This document shows positions 7,974 through 18,000 of a stretch of 50,750 nt of DNA, piece by piece. The DNA lies in the NCBI GenBank assembly GCA_964374115.1, contig CAYJXK010000003.1:1-50750 (forward strand), in the 5' to 3' direction. This stretch comes from CAYJXK01 sp964374115 (GTDB lineage: Bacteria; Patescibacteriota; Patescibacteriia; Magasanikbacterales; UBA922). The translations under genes were made by a program, and so were the position numbers. The notes beneath the pieces are model-generated. The model made no database searches. It was given only the letters and a program-made list of their open reading frames with translations, and was not told the origin of the DNA. The number at the start of each line of letters is the position of its first letter. Within the stretch, counting starts at the first letter, position 1.

Positions 7974-8675
7974 CTATAGAGTATGTTGCTTCAAAGAAAA
8001 TCGGCTTACATCACGCAGGATAACGTGACGAGTCATGGTCGTTGTTTTTCCATATTTTTTCTTTGCCGAGATAATGAGAGTATTGATGCCGGGCTGGAGA
8101 TCGATCTGTTCCTGGAATTGTCCCGTGCCATTATTCGAGATTTCTTTTCCATTGATCGAAATGGTCGTTTCCTTTTCCGTTTCCCCTTGCACCATGATGG
8201 CAATATCATCAGTAATGAATCCATCAAGCGGGGATTGGAGCACGAGCTTTGGCGGTTCGACAATGTGTTTGATTTGTAAACCAAGATAGCCGATGAGGAT
8301 AGCAACAAGCGCGATAAGGCACGCAGATCGGACCACGAGTGGCAGATTGTGTAAATTGCGCGCGCGAACAAAAAAGTGTGGGTGTTGGCAATCTGGTGTT
8401 TGCGTTGGTTGTTCTTCTTGCACAAATTGTGGGAGAAATGATTCTGGTTTTCGTCCCAGCGCTCGCAGGTATCGTTTGATGAAATGTCTCTGGTACACGC
8501 CGCTCATGGGAAGTTTGTCAAATTCGCATGCCTCGAGCGCTCGAAGATATTGTTTTTGAATTTTTGTCTTTTCCACGACTTCGTCCAGAGTGAGTCCGGC
8601 CGCTTCTCTCGCTTCTTTGAGACGAATGCAAACTCGTTTCGAAGTCTCTATTTTTTTCTTTGAAAAAAGATGCAT
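7974..8675 (-). CDS. RodZ-like membrane protein with N-terminal helix-turn-helix
   Basis: A 233-residue protein. Residues 15-80 form a RodZ-type HTH (HTH_25): RLKEAREAAGLTLDEV, then KTKIQKQYLRALE, then FIKRYLRALG. A single membrane span lies around residues 115-135 (SACLIALVAILIGYLGL). The outer part (about 145-225) is a beta-rich domain with PLDGFITDD and LQPGINTLIISAKKKYGK, like the Ig-like domains attached to many RodZ-like proteins. RodZ links MreB to the elongation machinery. No mreB is seen here, so a cytoskeletal role is only suggested. The gene follows ftsK by 31 bp on the same strand, consistent with a cell-division or shape operon. Confidence 0.75.
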   Translation of the reverse strand: MHLFSKKKIETSKRVCIRLKEAREAAGLTLDEVVEKTKIQKQYLRALEACEFDKLPMSGVYQRHFIKRYLRALGRKPESFLPQFVQEEQPTQTPDCQHPHFFVRARNLHNLPLVVRSACLIALVAILIGYLGLQIKHIVEPPKLVLQSPLDGFITDDIAIMVQGETEKETTISINGKEISNNGTGQFQEQIDLQPGINTLIISAKKKYGKTTTMTRHVILRDVSRFSLKQHTL

Positions 8676-8706
8676 ATTGTTGTTTCATCAATACAACAAC
8701 ACAATT

Positions 8707-11031
8707 TCATTCCTCTCGCATTCCCTCAGCGTCTGTTGCTGTCACTGGTTCTGGTTCATCAGTTGGGGTCTCCTCGAATACATTGAGCTCTCCACCGGCA
8801 TCCATTGTATCATACTCCGCACTCGCGGTCACGAGGAGCTCCCTAGGTTTGGCGCCATCACCCGCTCCAATCACACCTGCCTCCTCGAGTTCATCGAGGA
8901 TTCTCGCGGCTCTCGCGTAGCCGAGTTTGAGTCGTCGTTGCAAGAGTGAGGCGCTTGCTTTTCCTGCTTCGAGAATCACGCGTTTTGCTTCTTCAAAGAG
9001 TGGATCCCTGTCATCTGTGGGGCCTCCAAACATATTGAGCGTGCCGCTCCGAGGAGTGGCGCTTACCACAAGTTCTTCATACATTGGTTCTTCATCGCCC
9101 TTGAGGTATTCGACGATACGATATACTTCTTCTTCAGACATAAATGCGCCCTGGAGACGCACAGGTTTACTGAGTTCGGCCGTGAGGAACAGCATGTCTC
9201 CGCGGCCAAGCAGTTTTTCTGCTCCGGGTGTGTCGAGGATGGTACGAGAATCAATGAGCGAGGCAACAGAAAAAGCGACGCGCGCCGGGATGTTTGCTTT
9301 CATGAGACCAGTGATGATGTCCACGCTTGGTCGCTGTGTGGCGACGATCAAATGAATGCCGACAGCGCGGGCCATTTGGGCCAGACGAATAATGCCGGCT
9401 TCAATTTCGTTCGCGGCCGTTGCCATGAGATCAGCAAGCTCATCAATGATAAAAATAATGTGTGGCAATTTCTGCGCGGAAAATTTTCTATTATAGGAGA
9501 TGATATCACGGCTCCCTGCTTGCGAGAGGATTTCGAATCGGCGATCCATTTCTCCAATCGTCCACTTGAGCGCTTGGATCGTCTTTTGCGTATTGGTAAT
9601 CACAGGAGTCAAAAGATGCGGAATGCCATTATAGAGCGTGAGTTCCACTCGTTTTGGGTCAACCATGATCATCCGGAGTGTCTCGGCCGTATTTTGGTAA
9701 AGCAAACTCATGATCACGGTATTGATGCAGACTGTTTTTCCTGATCCTGTGGCGCCAGCAATGAGCAGATGCGGCATGCGTGGCAGATCCGCAAACCAGG
9801 TTCTGCCCGCGACATCTTTGCCAAGCGCAATCATCATATTGTGATGTCGGTCGCGGAATTCTTTGGTTTCAAGAAGTTCTTTGAATGTGACCATCGCTGC
9901 TTTTTGATTGGGCACTTCGATGCCAACGAGTGATTTGCCGGGAATTGGGGCTTCGATACGGATGGGATGCGCGGCAAGAGCGAGCGCGAGATCGTTTGAA
10001 AGACCAGTGATGCGCGAGAGTTTGATGCCTTTTGATGGCTTAAGGGAATATTGTGTGACCGTAGGGCCGACGCGCACCTCTCCCATCGTCACGTCAATGC
10101 CAAACTCATGGAGCGTGTTCTCAATAATCGCCGCATTCGCCTCAATATCTCCACTCGTTGGTTTGCCTCGTTTGCTTGAGAGCAAATCGAGCGGTGGCAC
10201 ATCTTTGATAATTGCTTGACGCGTCCATGCCGGTTGCACGAGTTTCCCTTCATCATCATTGTCTTCGCGGAGAGCAGTTTCTGTGGGTGGAATTTTTGGA
10301 GACCCTACGGCGGTGCTTTCATCTGCCTGCTCATCAATTGGCCGTGAAAAAAAGCGCCTCTCGGAGATTTCTCTCTCATCTTCAGGTTTATCTGAATCTT
10401 CTGTGTATGTGTCTTGGATTTGGAGCCCTGATGGAGATCGGACAGAGAGGAGTTTCACTGTGGCGATCAGTCCTTTCACGAGAAGGACGATCCGTGTCAC
10501 GATTTTTTTTCCGACCGAGGCGGATCCGCCTCGGGCGGAATGAATGATATGTGTGATGGGAATATTAAATAGAAGAATGAGAGAAACACATCCGAGACCA
10601 ACAAGAAGCACCACGCTCGCAATGGAGCCGAGATATGTTTTGAGCGGCCAGGCAAGCATGCCAAAAACTCCGCCTCCGTGGCCATTGACTGCTTCAAACC
10701 ACATGGCCTCGGGCACATACGAAAAGTGAAACGCGCCGGAGAGAGTGATAAATAAGAGGATGACGCCAATTCCATGCGTGCGACGATAGGTGTATTCGAC
10801 ATCTTTTACCAGAAACCAGGCAAGAAAAAGGAGAATGAAAGGGGTTCCATATCGGATATTGCCAAATAAAAAACTTAGGATCCACTCATTGAGTATAACC
10901 CCGAGCGTTCCGGCTTTGCCAAAAAAACTCAATGTGATGATCATTGCTCCCATGGCAAGAAGAATGGCAATGACGCCAGTAGAAATTGGAGGATCGAAGC
11001 GAGCTGTTTCTCGACGAGATGGGCGTGGCAT
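8707..11031 (-). CDS. ftsK: DNA translocase FtsK/SpoIIIE
   Basis: A 774-residue translocase that clears chromosomal DNA from the division septum. The first 170 residues hold four to five membrane spans. A short acidic linker follows (to about 280), far shorter than in E. coli FtsK. Then come the alpha/beta motor domains: the conserved GPTVTQYSLKPSKGIK region, Walker A GATGSGKT near residue 422, and Walker B IIFIIDELADLM near residue 530, followed by ATQRPSVDIITG. The last 70 residues form the winged-helix gamma domain (ARAARILDELEEAGVIG), which reads KOPS/SRS polarity sequences, and an acidic tail. The RodZ-like gene follows 31 bp downstream. Confidence 0.96.
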   Translation of the reverse strand: MPRPSRRETARFDPPISTGVIAILLAMGAMIITLSFFGKAGTLGVILNEWILSFLFGNIRYGTPFILLFLAWFLVKDVEYTYRRTHGIGVILLFITLSGAFHFSYVPEAMWFEAVNGHGGGVFGMLAWPLKTYLGSIASVVLLVGLGCVSLILLFNIPITHIIHSARGGSASVGKKIVTRIVLLVKGLIATVKLLSVRSPSGLQIQDTYTEDSDKPEDEREISERRFFSRPIDEQADESTAVGSPKIPPTETALREDNDDEGKLVQPAWTRQAIIKDVPPLDLLSSKRGKPTSGDIEANAAIIENTLHEFGIDVTMGEVRVGPTVTQYSLKPSKGIKLSRITGLSNDLALALAAHPIRIEAPIPGKSLVGIEVPNQKAAMVTFKELLETKEFRDRHHNMMIALGKDVAGRTWFADLPRMPHLLIAGATGSGKTVCINTVIMSLLYQNTAETLRMIMVDPKRVELTLYNGIPHLLTPVITNTQKTIQALKWTIGEMDRRFEILSQAGSRDIISYNRKFSAQKLPHIIFIIDELADLMATAANEIEAGIIRLAQMARAVGIHLIVATQRPSVDIITGLMKANIPARVAFSVASLIDSRTILDTPGAEKLLGRGDMLFLTAELSKPVRLQGAFMSEEEVYRIVEYLKGDEEPMYEELVVSATPRSGTLNMFGGPTDDRDPLFEEAKRVILEAGKASASLLQRRLKLGYARAARILDELEEAGVIGAGDGAKPRELLVTASAEYDTMDAGGELNVFEETPTDEPEPVTATDAEGMREE

Positions 11032-11055
11032 ATAGTTTTGATCAAACTGGGGCGT

Positions 11056-11073
11056 ATTGTACCATACATTATA
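11056..11073 (-). promoter_or_regulatory. Possible -10 elements for ftsK
   Basis: Minus-strand TATAAT (11073-11068) and TACAAT (11061-11056) lie 25-42 bp before the ftsK ATG. No good -35 hexamer is seen at the right distance for either. Confidence 0.3.
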
Positions 11074-11117
11074 CTTTGTGGCATTTTTGAGATAGGCTCT
11101 CGTTATTTTTTAAGTGT

Positions 11118-11229
11118 GAATTCATATCAAGTTTTTTCCTCTCTCGCCATCCTATCACTTTTTCTTTGCCTCCAAAACCCGCGTGTTGCAGACAGGAGAG
11201 AGATCTCATCCATTCTCGACCCCGCCATA
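11118..11229. mobile_element. Partial MITE-like element, family A
   Basis: From GAATTCATATC onward the sequence follows the reverse complement of the copy at 19481-19655: a T-run, CCTCTC.CGCCATC, CACTTTTTCTTTGCC, then TCCAAAACCCGC, and, after about 30 unrelated bases, CTCGACCCCGCCATA. The second terminal repeat is missing. A perfect DnaA-box sequence (TGTGGATAA, 11232-11240) follows directly. The stretch 11032-11570 otherwise holds only promoters and the rpoB leader, with no supportable gene. Confidence 0.6.
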
Positions 11230-11311
11230 ATTGTGGATAACTTTTTTAATTTTTATCTCATTTTAGCCAAATTCATATATCTCTTGACATACTCTTTCCC
11301 ATACGTTCTAT

Positions 11312-11340
11312 TTGACAACTCAAGAGTTATCCGATACAAT
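11312..11340 (+). promoter_or_regulatory. Strong promoter for rpoB-rpoC
   Basis: Consensus TTGACA at 11312-11317, exactly 17 bp, then TACAAT at 11335-11340 (5 of 6). The predicted leader to the rpoB ATG is about 225 nt. Another TTGACA lies upstream at 11284 without a convincing -10. Confidence 0.75.
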
Positions 11341-11537
11341 CATACCGTCATAAAAAATATGCCGATCCTTTCCGAGAAGTCGGAGAACATCAGTATATTT
11401 TTTCAGAATCGTGCACGAAACGCACCCAGATTTGGCCTCGTGTCTGAACTGAAATTCGCGTGGTCGTGTGCTCAAGACCGGTACTTTAGAGCACATGCGC
11501 CCACTTATCTCATACTATTCATAAGCGTTCGTAAGAG

Positions 11538-11563
11538 CATCTGCGAGAAACAGATGATTTTTT
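11538..11563 (+). terminator. Attenuator-like hairpin directly before rpoB
   Basis: CATCTG, a 7-nt loop (CGAGAAA), CAGATG, then ATTTTTTG. It resembles a small intrinsic terminator ending 8 nt before the rpoB ATG. The stem is only 6 bp, so it may be weak or fortuitous. Confidence 0.35.
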
Positions 11564-11570
11564 GTTATCT

Positions 11571-14500
11571 ATGCCTATCGTCACTCGCCAACTAACGCGC
11601 GCGCGCGAACGACTCCTGTTTACCAAGCCGCACACGGCGATGCCCATGCCCGATCTCATCGAGGTGCAGAAATCGTCGTATAACTGGTTTTTTATCCATG
11701 GCGTGCAGGAGTTGTTTGAAGAAATTTCTCCTATTACCGATTTTACGGGAAGAGATCTCCAGCTTTCTTTCGAAGAATATTATATTGATGAGCCGAAATT
11801 CGATGAGGTGATATGTCGGCAAAAAAATATTACATACGAAGCGCCGCTTCGCGTGAATGTGCGCTTATCAAATGCCCGCACGGGCAAAGAGATGAAACAA
11901 GAGATTTATCTTGGCGATATTCCAGTCATGACACATCGCGGGACATTTATTGTGAACGGCATTGAGCGTGTCGTGGTATCCCAGCTGATCCGGAGCGCTG
12001 GCGCGTTTTTTACCGCGAATACACTGCGTGGTCGTCGCTTTTATGGCGCAAAAATTATTCCGAATCGCGGCGCGTGGATTGAAATTGAAACCGATCAAAA
12101 TAATGTGATCTGGGTGAAAGTAGATCGCAAAAGAAAAGTAGTAGCGACATCACTGCTTCGTGCGTTTGGACTTGGCGATGATGAGGCAATTCGAAATGCA
12201 TTTACTGATGTGAATACGCATCCGACGATTGATTGCATCGAGAGCACTCTCAAAAAAGATTCGGCAAAGAATGAAGACGAGGGGCTCATCGAAGTATACA
12301 AGCGTATTCGTCCGGGGGATCTTGCCACCGTTGACAACGCGCGCAGTCTTGTCCATGCCATGTTTTTCAATTTTGATCGCTATGATCTTGGTCGCGTGGG
12401 TGTATACAAATTTAAAACAAAATTCAATCTCGCGCTCGATGAAGCGGCGCTTGACGAAAAAGAACATCGGGTGCTTTCCCTCGAGAAAATTCTTTTGGTT
12501 CTCAAAGAAGTGGTACGGCTCAATGTCACACAAGAAGATCCTGATGATATTGATCACCTCGGGAATCGCCGCATTCGCGCGGTCGGAGAATTGGTTCAGA
12601 ATCGTTTCCGCGTCGGGCTTGCCCGCATGGAGCGGATTATCAAAGATCGCATGAGCACCTATGATATGGAGAGTTTGTCACCAAACAAACTCATCAATGC
12701 GCGCCCGGTGATCGGGGCCGTGCGAGAGTTCTTCATGAGTTCTCAGCTTTCTCAATTCATGGATCAGGTCAATCCACTTTCTGAACTCGAACACAAACGT
12801 CGCGTGAGCGCGCTCGGTCCTGGTGGGCTTTCTCGAGATCGCGCAGGATTTGAAGTGCGCGATGTGCACACTACCCACTATGGAAGAATTTGCCCTATCG
12901 CCACTCCAGAAGGGCCAAACATCGGGCTGGTTGGGCATTTGAGTAGCTATGCCAGGATGAACACGTTTGGATTTTTGGAAACTCCTTATCGCATGGTTCT
13001 TCATACGGTCCCCAATGATGGCGCAAGCGCCATAGGGGAAATCGCGCGTGAAGAAATCGAGGGATGCCTGAAGGTAGGAGAAAAAATAACCGATGGCATT
13101 GCGACGTCACTCGCCAAAAAGAAAGATATCGCGACGATTCGCGTGAAGTCGCGTGTGACATCTCTTATTGTTTTTCTTAATTCATTTGAAGAAGAGCGCG
13201 CGGTGACGACCAGCGCCACGACTGCGATTGACGCGGAGGGATATTTTGTCGCCGATCGCGTGCCATCTCGTGTGCATGGAGAACCAACCACGATCGAAGT
13301 AGAAAAAATTGAATATGTGGATGTTGCCGTGAATCAAATTTTGAGTGTGGCAACGAGTCTGATTCCATTTTTGGAACATGATGATGCGACGCGCGCGCTC
13401 ATGGGAACCAACATGCAACGGCAAGCAACACCGTGTATTGTGGCAGACTCGCCGCTCGTCGGCACTGGTGTGGAGTGGGATGCTGCGATGAATAGTGGCT
13501 ATGTGGTGACTGCCCCGCACGACGGAGAAGTCACGGCAGTCTCGGGTGGGCATATTGAGCTCACATCAAAGAAGGGTGATGTCACGATGTTTCCTTTGCA
13601 AAAATTTATGCGCTCGAATGCCTCGAGCTGTATCAACCAACGACCGGTGGTGACCCTCAATCAAAAAGTGAAAAAAGGTGAGCCACTCTGTGATGGGCCT
13701 GCGATTCAGGATGGCGAATTGGCGCTTGGCCAAAATGTCTTGGTCGCCTACATGGTATGGGATGGATACAACTACGAAGACGCGATCATCATTTCTGAGC
13801 GGCTTGTGCAGCACGATCGCTTTACTTCTATTCATATCGAGGATTACACGACAGATGTCCGCGAAACAAAATTGGGACCAGAGGTAGTGACGAGCGATAT
13901 TCCAAACGTGAGTGAAGAAAAATTGAAAAATCTTGATTCCGAAGGCATTGTTCGTGTCGGCGCAGAAGTGCATTCTGGGGATATCCTTGTGGGGAAAATT
14001 ACCCCAAAAGGTGAAACCGAATTGACGCCAGAAGAACGATTGCTCCGCGCGATTTTCGGTGAGAAAGCTCGTGATGTTCGTGATTCCTCTCTCTATCTCG
14101 AGCATGGGGAACAAGGAAAAGTCATTGATGTCAAAATATTTTCCGCGGAAGCAGGCGATAAATTACAGCCCGGCGTTATTAAGCAAGTACAGGTCACGAT
14201 CGCTGATTTGCGTAAAACTCAGGTCGGTGACAAAATGGCGGGCCGCCACGGGAATAAGGGTGTGATTTCGCGTGTCGTGCCAGTCGAGGATATGCCATTC
14301 CTCGAGGATGGCACGCCGGCTGATATTATTCTCTCGCCTCTTGGTGTGATTTCTCGTATGAATTTGGGACAGCTTCTCGAGACCCATCTTGGGCTCGCGG
14401 CTAACGCCCTCCAGTATCGTGTTGCCACTCCACCGCTTGATGGTATCAATGAAGAAAAAATTAAAGAAGAACTGAAAAAAGCTGGATTTCCAGAGAGTGG

Positions 14501-14981
14501 GCAACTCCAATTGTTTGATGGACGTACCGGGGAGCCATTTGATCACCAGACCACGGTTGGATATAGCTATATCATGAAGCTCAATCACATGGTGGAAGAT
14601 AAAATTCATCAGAGATCTATCGGGCCGTATAGCCTCATTACCCAGCAACCACTTGGGGGAAAAGCTCAGTTCGGTGGCCAGCGTTTTGGAGAAATGGAAG
14701 TGTGGGCGCTTGAGGCCTATGGCGCGGCGCATACATTGCAAGAAATTTTGACGATCAAATCCGACGATGTTCAGGGTCGATCCAAGGCGTACGAGGCGAT
14801 TATCAAAGGCCAGCCTATTACTCGCGTCAACATTCCCGAATCGTTTAATGTGTTGGTGAAAGAGCTTAAAGGATTATGTCTTGATGTGGAGCTTTTGAAA
14901 AGACACAGTAATGGTGGATATACACCAGTCGCGGACATGCCCAAAAAAGGTGAATCGAATGAAAGAGAGGATAGAGAGTAA
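11571..14981 (+). CDS. rpoB: DNA-directed RNA polymerase subunit beta
   Basis: A 1,136-residue beta subunit of RNA polymerase. The ATG at 11571 (MPIVTRQLTRARERLLF) is preferred over a TTG three codons earlier. Conserved blocks run in order: the N-terminal protrusion and lobe, then the rifampicin-pocket segment LSQFMDQVNPLSELEHKRR followed by VSALGPGGLSRDRAGFEVRD (about residues 392-430), then NVLVAYMVWDGYNYEDAI, KITPKGETELTPEERLLRAI, GDKMAGRHGNKGV, and the C-terminal clamp region GGKAQFGGQRFGEMEVWALEAYGA. The rifampicin-contact residues equivalent to E. coli Q513, D516, H526, R529 and S531 are all retained. It is compact, lacking the large lineage-specific insertions of the E. coli subunit. 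rpoC follows after 20 bp. Confidence 0.98.
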   Translation: MPIVTRQLTRARERLLFTKPHTAMPMPDLIEVQKSSYNWFFIHGVQELFEEISPITDFTGRDLQLSFEEYYIDEPKFDEVICRQKNITYEAPLRVNVRLSNARTGKEMKQEIYLGDIPVMTHRGTFIVNGIERVVVSQLIRSAGAFFTANTLRGRRFYGAKIIPNRGAWIEIETDQNNVIWVKVDRKRKVVATSLLRAFGLGDDEAIRNAFTDVNTHPTIDCIESTLKKDSAKNEDEGLIEVYKRIRPGDLATVDNARSLVHAMFFNFDRYDLGRVGVYKFKTKFNLALDEAALDEKEHRVLSLEKILLVLKEVVRLNVTQEDPDDIDHLGNRRIRAVGELVQNRFRVGLARMERIIKDRMSTYDMESLSPNKLINARPVIGAVREFFMSSQLSQFMDQVNPLSELEHKRRVSALGPGGLSRDRAGFEVRDVHTTHYGRICPIATPEGPNIGLVGHLSSYARMNTFGFLETPYRMVLHTVPNDGASAIGEIAREEIEGCLKVGEKITDGIATSLAKKKDIATIRVKSRVTSLIVFLNSFEEERAVTTSATTAIDAEGYFVADRVPSRVHGEPTTIEVEKIEYVDVAVNQILSVATSLIPFLEHDDATRALMGTNMQRQATPCIVADSPLVGTGVEWDAAMNSGYVVTAPHDGEVTAVSGGHIELTSKKGDVTMFPLQKFMRSNASSCINQRPVVTLNQKVKKGEPLCDGPAIQDGELALGQNVLVAYMVWDGYNYEDAIIISERLVQHDRFTSIHIEDYTTDVRETKLGPEVVTSDIPNVSEEKLKNLDSEGIVRVGAEVHSGDILVGKITPKGETELTPEERLLRAIFGEKARDVRDSSLYLEHGEQGKVIDVKIFSAEAGDKLQPGVIKQVQVTIADLRKTQVGDKMAGRHGNKGVISRVVPVEDMPFLEDGTPADIILSPLGVISRMNLGQLLETHLGLAANALQYRVATPPLDGINEEKIKEELKKAGFPESGQLQLFDGRTGEPFDHQTTVGYSYIMKLNHMVEDKIHQRSIGPYSLITQQPLGGKAQFGGQRFGEMEVWALEAYGAAHTLQEILTIKSDDVQGRSKAYEAIIKGQPITRVNIPESFNVLVKELKGLCLDVELLKRHSNGGYTPVADMPKKGESNEREDRE

Positions 14982-15001
14982 AGTTTTTTCATTATACATC
15001 T

Positions 15002-18000
15002 ATGAATCGTGAGACCCTTCATTTTACCGACTTTGACGCCATCAGTCTTCGGGTGGCCTCACCCGAGACGATTCGCCGTTGGTCGCATGGTGAAGTGACC
15101 AAGCCTGAGACCATCAATTACCGCACCCAAAAACCAGAAAAAGGAGGATTGTTTGCCGAAGAAATTTTTGGTCCGACCAAAGATTGGGAATGCTATTGTG
15201 GCAAATACAAAAAAATTCGTTACAAAGGCATTGTTTGTGATAAATGTGGCGTAGAAGTCACGCATTCTATTGTTCGACGAGATCGCATGGGACATATTGA
15301 GCTCTCTGCTCCGACATCACATATTTGGTTTTTACGATCTATTCCCTCCAAAATTGGGCTCATGCTTGATGTGTCCATTCAAGCGCTTGAAAAAGTCATC
15401 TATTTCGCTTCCTTTATCATTACCTCGATCAACACGCAAGGAATTCAGGAAGTCGCCCAAGAGATCAAAAAAGAATATAAAGGCAAACAAAAGCAGATTG
15501 AGAATGAATACGCGCAAAAGCTCGCCGTGCTTGAAGGCAAAGAAGGGGTAAAGGCGCGCGACGCACTAGCCAAAGAAAGAGATCGAAAGCTCGCGGAGCT
15601 TGAAAAAGATGTGATAGGAGCACAAAAAGATCTCAAGGATCTTCGGGTTCAGAATATTGTTTCGGAAAATCGCTATCAAGAATTGGCGCTTCGCTATGGC
15701 CATTTATTTGACGCGGATATCGGAGCCGCGGCTGTTCGATCGCTTCTCGAGCGTCTCAATCTTCCTGACACGATCGAGCGGCTGGAAGAAGAAATTAAAA
15801 AGAGCAAGGGCGCCAAACGAGATCGTCTCGTCCGCCGTGTCAAGCTCATCAAGAGTCTTTACAAAAATAATCTTCGGCCAGAATGGATGATTCTTACAAA
15901 TCTTCCAGTGATTCCACCGGATCTTCGTCCAATGGTCGCGCTCGATGGTGGTCGATTTGCGACCAGCGACCTCAATGATTTGTATCGGCGAGTGATCAAT
16001 CGCAATAATCGTCTGAAACGACTGCTTGAGCTCAATGCCCCAGAGGTCATCTGCCGCAACGAGCGACGCATGCTCCAGGAAGCCGTGGACGCGCTTATTG
16101 ACAATAATGCGCGTGCGAGTAAAACCGTGACCGCTTCAACAGGACAAAAGCGCCTACTTCGATCCCTGGCGGATATTCTCAAAGGAAAACAAGGGCGATT
16201 TCGTCAGAATTTGCTTGGGAAACGTGTGGATTATTCTGGCCGATCTGTTATTGTGGTCGGACCCAAATTGAATATTGACGAATGTGGGCTTCCCAAACGC
16301 ATGGCGCTCGAGCTATTCAAGCCATTTGTAATGGCAGAAATCATTCAGCGCGAATTTGCCCACAATGTCCGAAGCGCCTCTCGGTTTATTGAGTCGAATG
16401 CGAGTGAGGTGTGGGATATTTTGGAAGCGCTTACCAACAAGACGCGTGTGCTCCTCAACCGCGCGCCAACACTGCACCGATTGGGAATCCAGTCTTTTCG
16501 TCCGCGTCTCGTCGAGGGAAAAGCGATTCAATTGCATCCGCTCGTGTGTCCCGCGTTCAACGCAGACTTCGATGGCGACCAGATGGCTGTGCATTTACCC
16601 CTTACAGAGGAAGCCAAATGGGAAGCAGAACATCTTATGGCGGCAGAGCGAAATATCCTCAAGCCCGCGACCGGTTCTCCGGTGACGACGCCGCAACAAG
16701 ATATTGCGTTTGGATGTTATTATCTCACTAAATATCGGGAAGATGATACAGCAGAAGCAAAGAATTTTTTTGCTTCAGAGCAGGCAGCACATTTTGCGTA
16801 CAAAAATCGTCTGATCAATCTCAAAGAGCGGATTGTGATTCGATTCACTGATCTCGCGAAATTTCCTACAGACACAGGATCGCGGATCGAAACATCGGTC
16901 GGCAGACTTTTTTTCAATGAAATTTTGCCAGACAAACTTCCGTATTACAATGAAGCCATCACGAAGAAACATTTGAGCGCCATTATTCAACGCCTTCTTG
17001 AGCTCTATGGTCAGGAAGAAACAGCGCGAGTTCTCGATAAGATGAAAGATCTTGGTTTCAAATATATCACCAAATCCGGCTATTCGCTCGGCATGGATGA
17101 CTTTGGGCATATCGCGGAAAAATCAACGTTGCTTCGCGAGGGAGATAGTGAGATTCAGATGGTCGAAGAACAATATCAAGAAGGACTCCTCACTGATTCA
17201 GAGCGGCATGCCAAGGTTCTCGAGATTTGGGCTGGCGTGAAAGATCGCATCTTGTCGCACAACAAAGAGGCGCTCAACAAAGATGGTCCTGTGTTTGCCA
17301 TGATTGATTCAGGCGCTCGAGGAAGTTGGGGACAGCTCGGGCAGGTTATTGGCATGAAAGGTCTTGTGGCCTCTCCAAGTGGAGAGATTATTGAACTTCC
17401 GGTGAAAGGAAATTTCAAAGAAGGATTTGATGTGCTTGAATTTTTTATCTCCAGTCACGGCACGCGAAAAGGATTGTCCGACACCGCCCTTCGTACCGCG
17501 AACGCCGGATATCTCACGCGACGTCTGGTGGATGTTGCTCAAGATGTGGTGGTCACCATAGAAGATTGTGGCGACGCGATCGGCGAAGTATTCACCCGCG
17601 CGCAATCCGAGCAAATGGGGGAGAAATTATCAGAGCGCGTGATGGGGAGATTCGTTGTCGCTGACGTAAAACACAAAAGAAAAACACTGGTCAAAGCAGG
17701 CGAGGTCATCACAGAAAAGAGCACGCGTGAGATCGAAGAAAACGGCGTCGAAATCGTGCATGTGCGCAGTGTGTTGCAGTGTCGTCTCCCAAAGGGCGTG
17801 TGTGTCAAGTGCTATGGGTATGATTTGGCGCTGAACGCGATCGTAAAGAAAGGCATTGCTGTTGGGATTATTGCGGCGCAATCCATTGGAGAGCCGGGGA
17901 CACAGCTCACGATGCGGACATTTCATCTTGGAGGAGTCGCTGGTGGCGGAGATATCACCCAGGGTCTTCCTCGTGTAGAAGAATTGTTTGAAGCGCGCAA

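Noticed and set aside
7880..7979. 31-codon plus-strand ORF preceded by AGGAGG
   Set aside because: The AGGAGG is only one base from the ATG, too close to function, and the ORF lies antisense over the recA promoter.
11038..11595. 185-codon plus-strand ORF before rpoB
   Set aside because: It runs over a partial palindromic repeat, the rpoB promoter and the start of rpoB, and its product is low-complexity and hydrophobic with no family resemblance.
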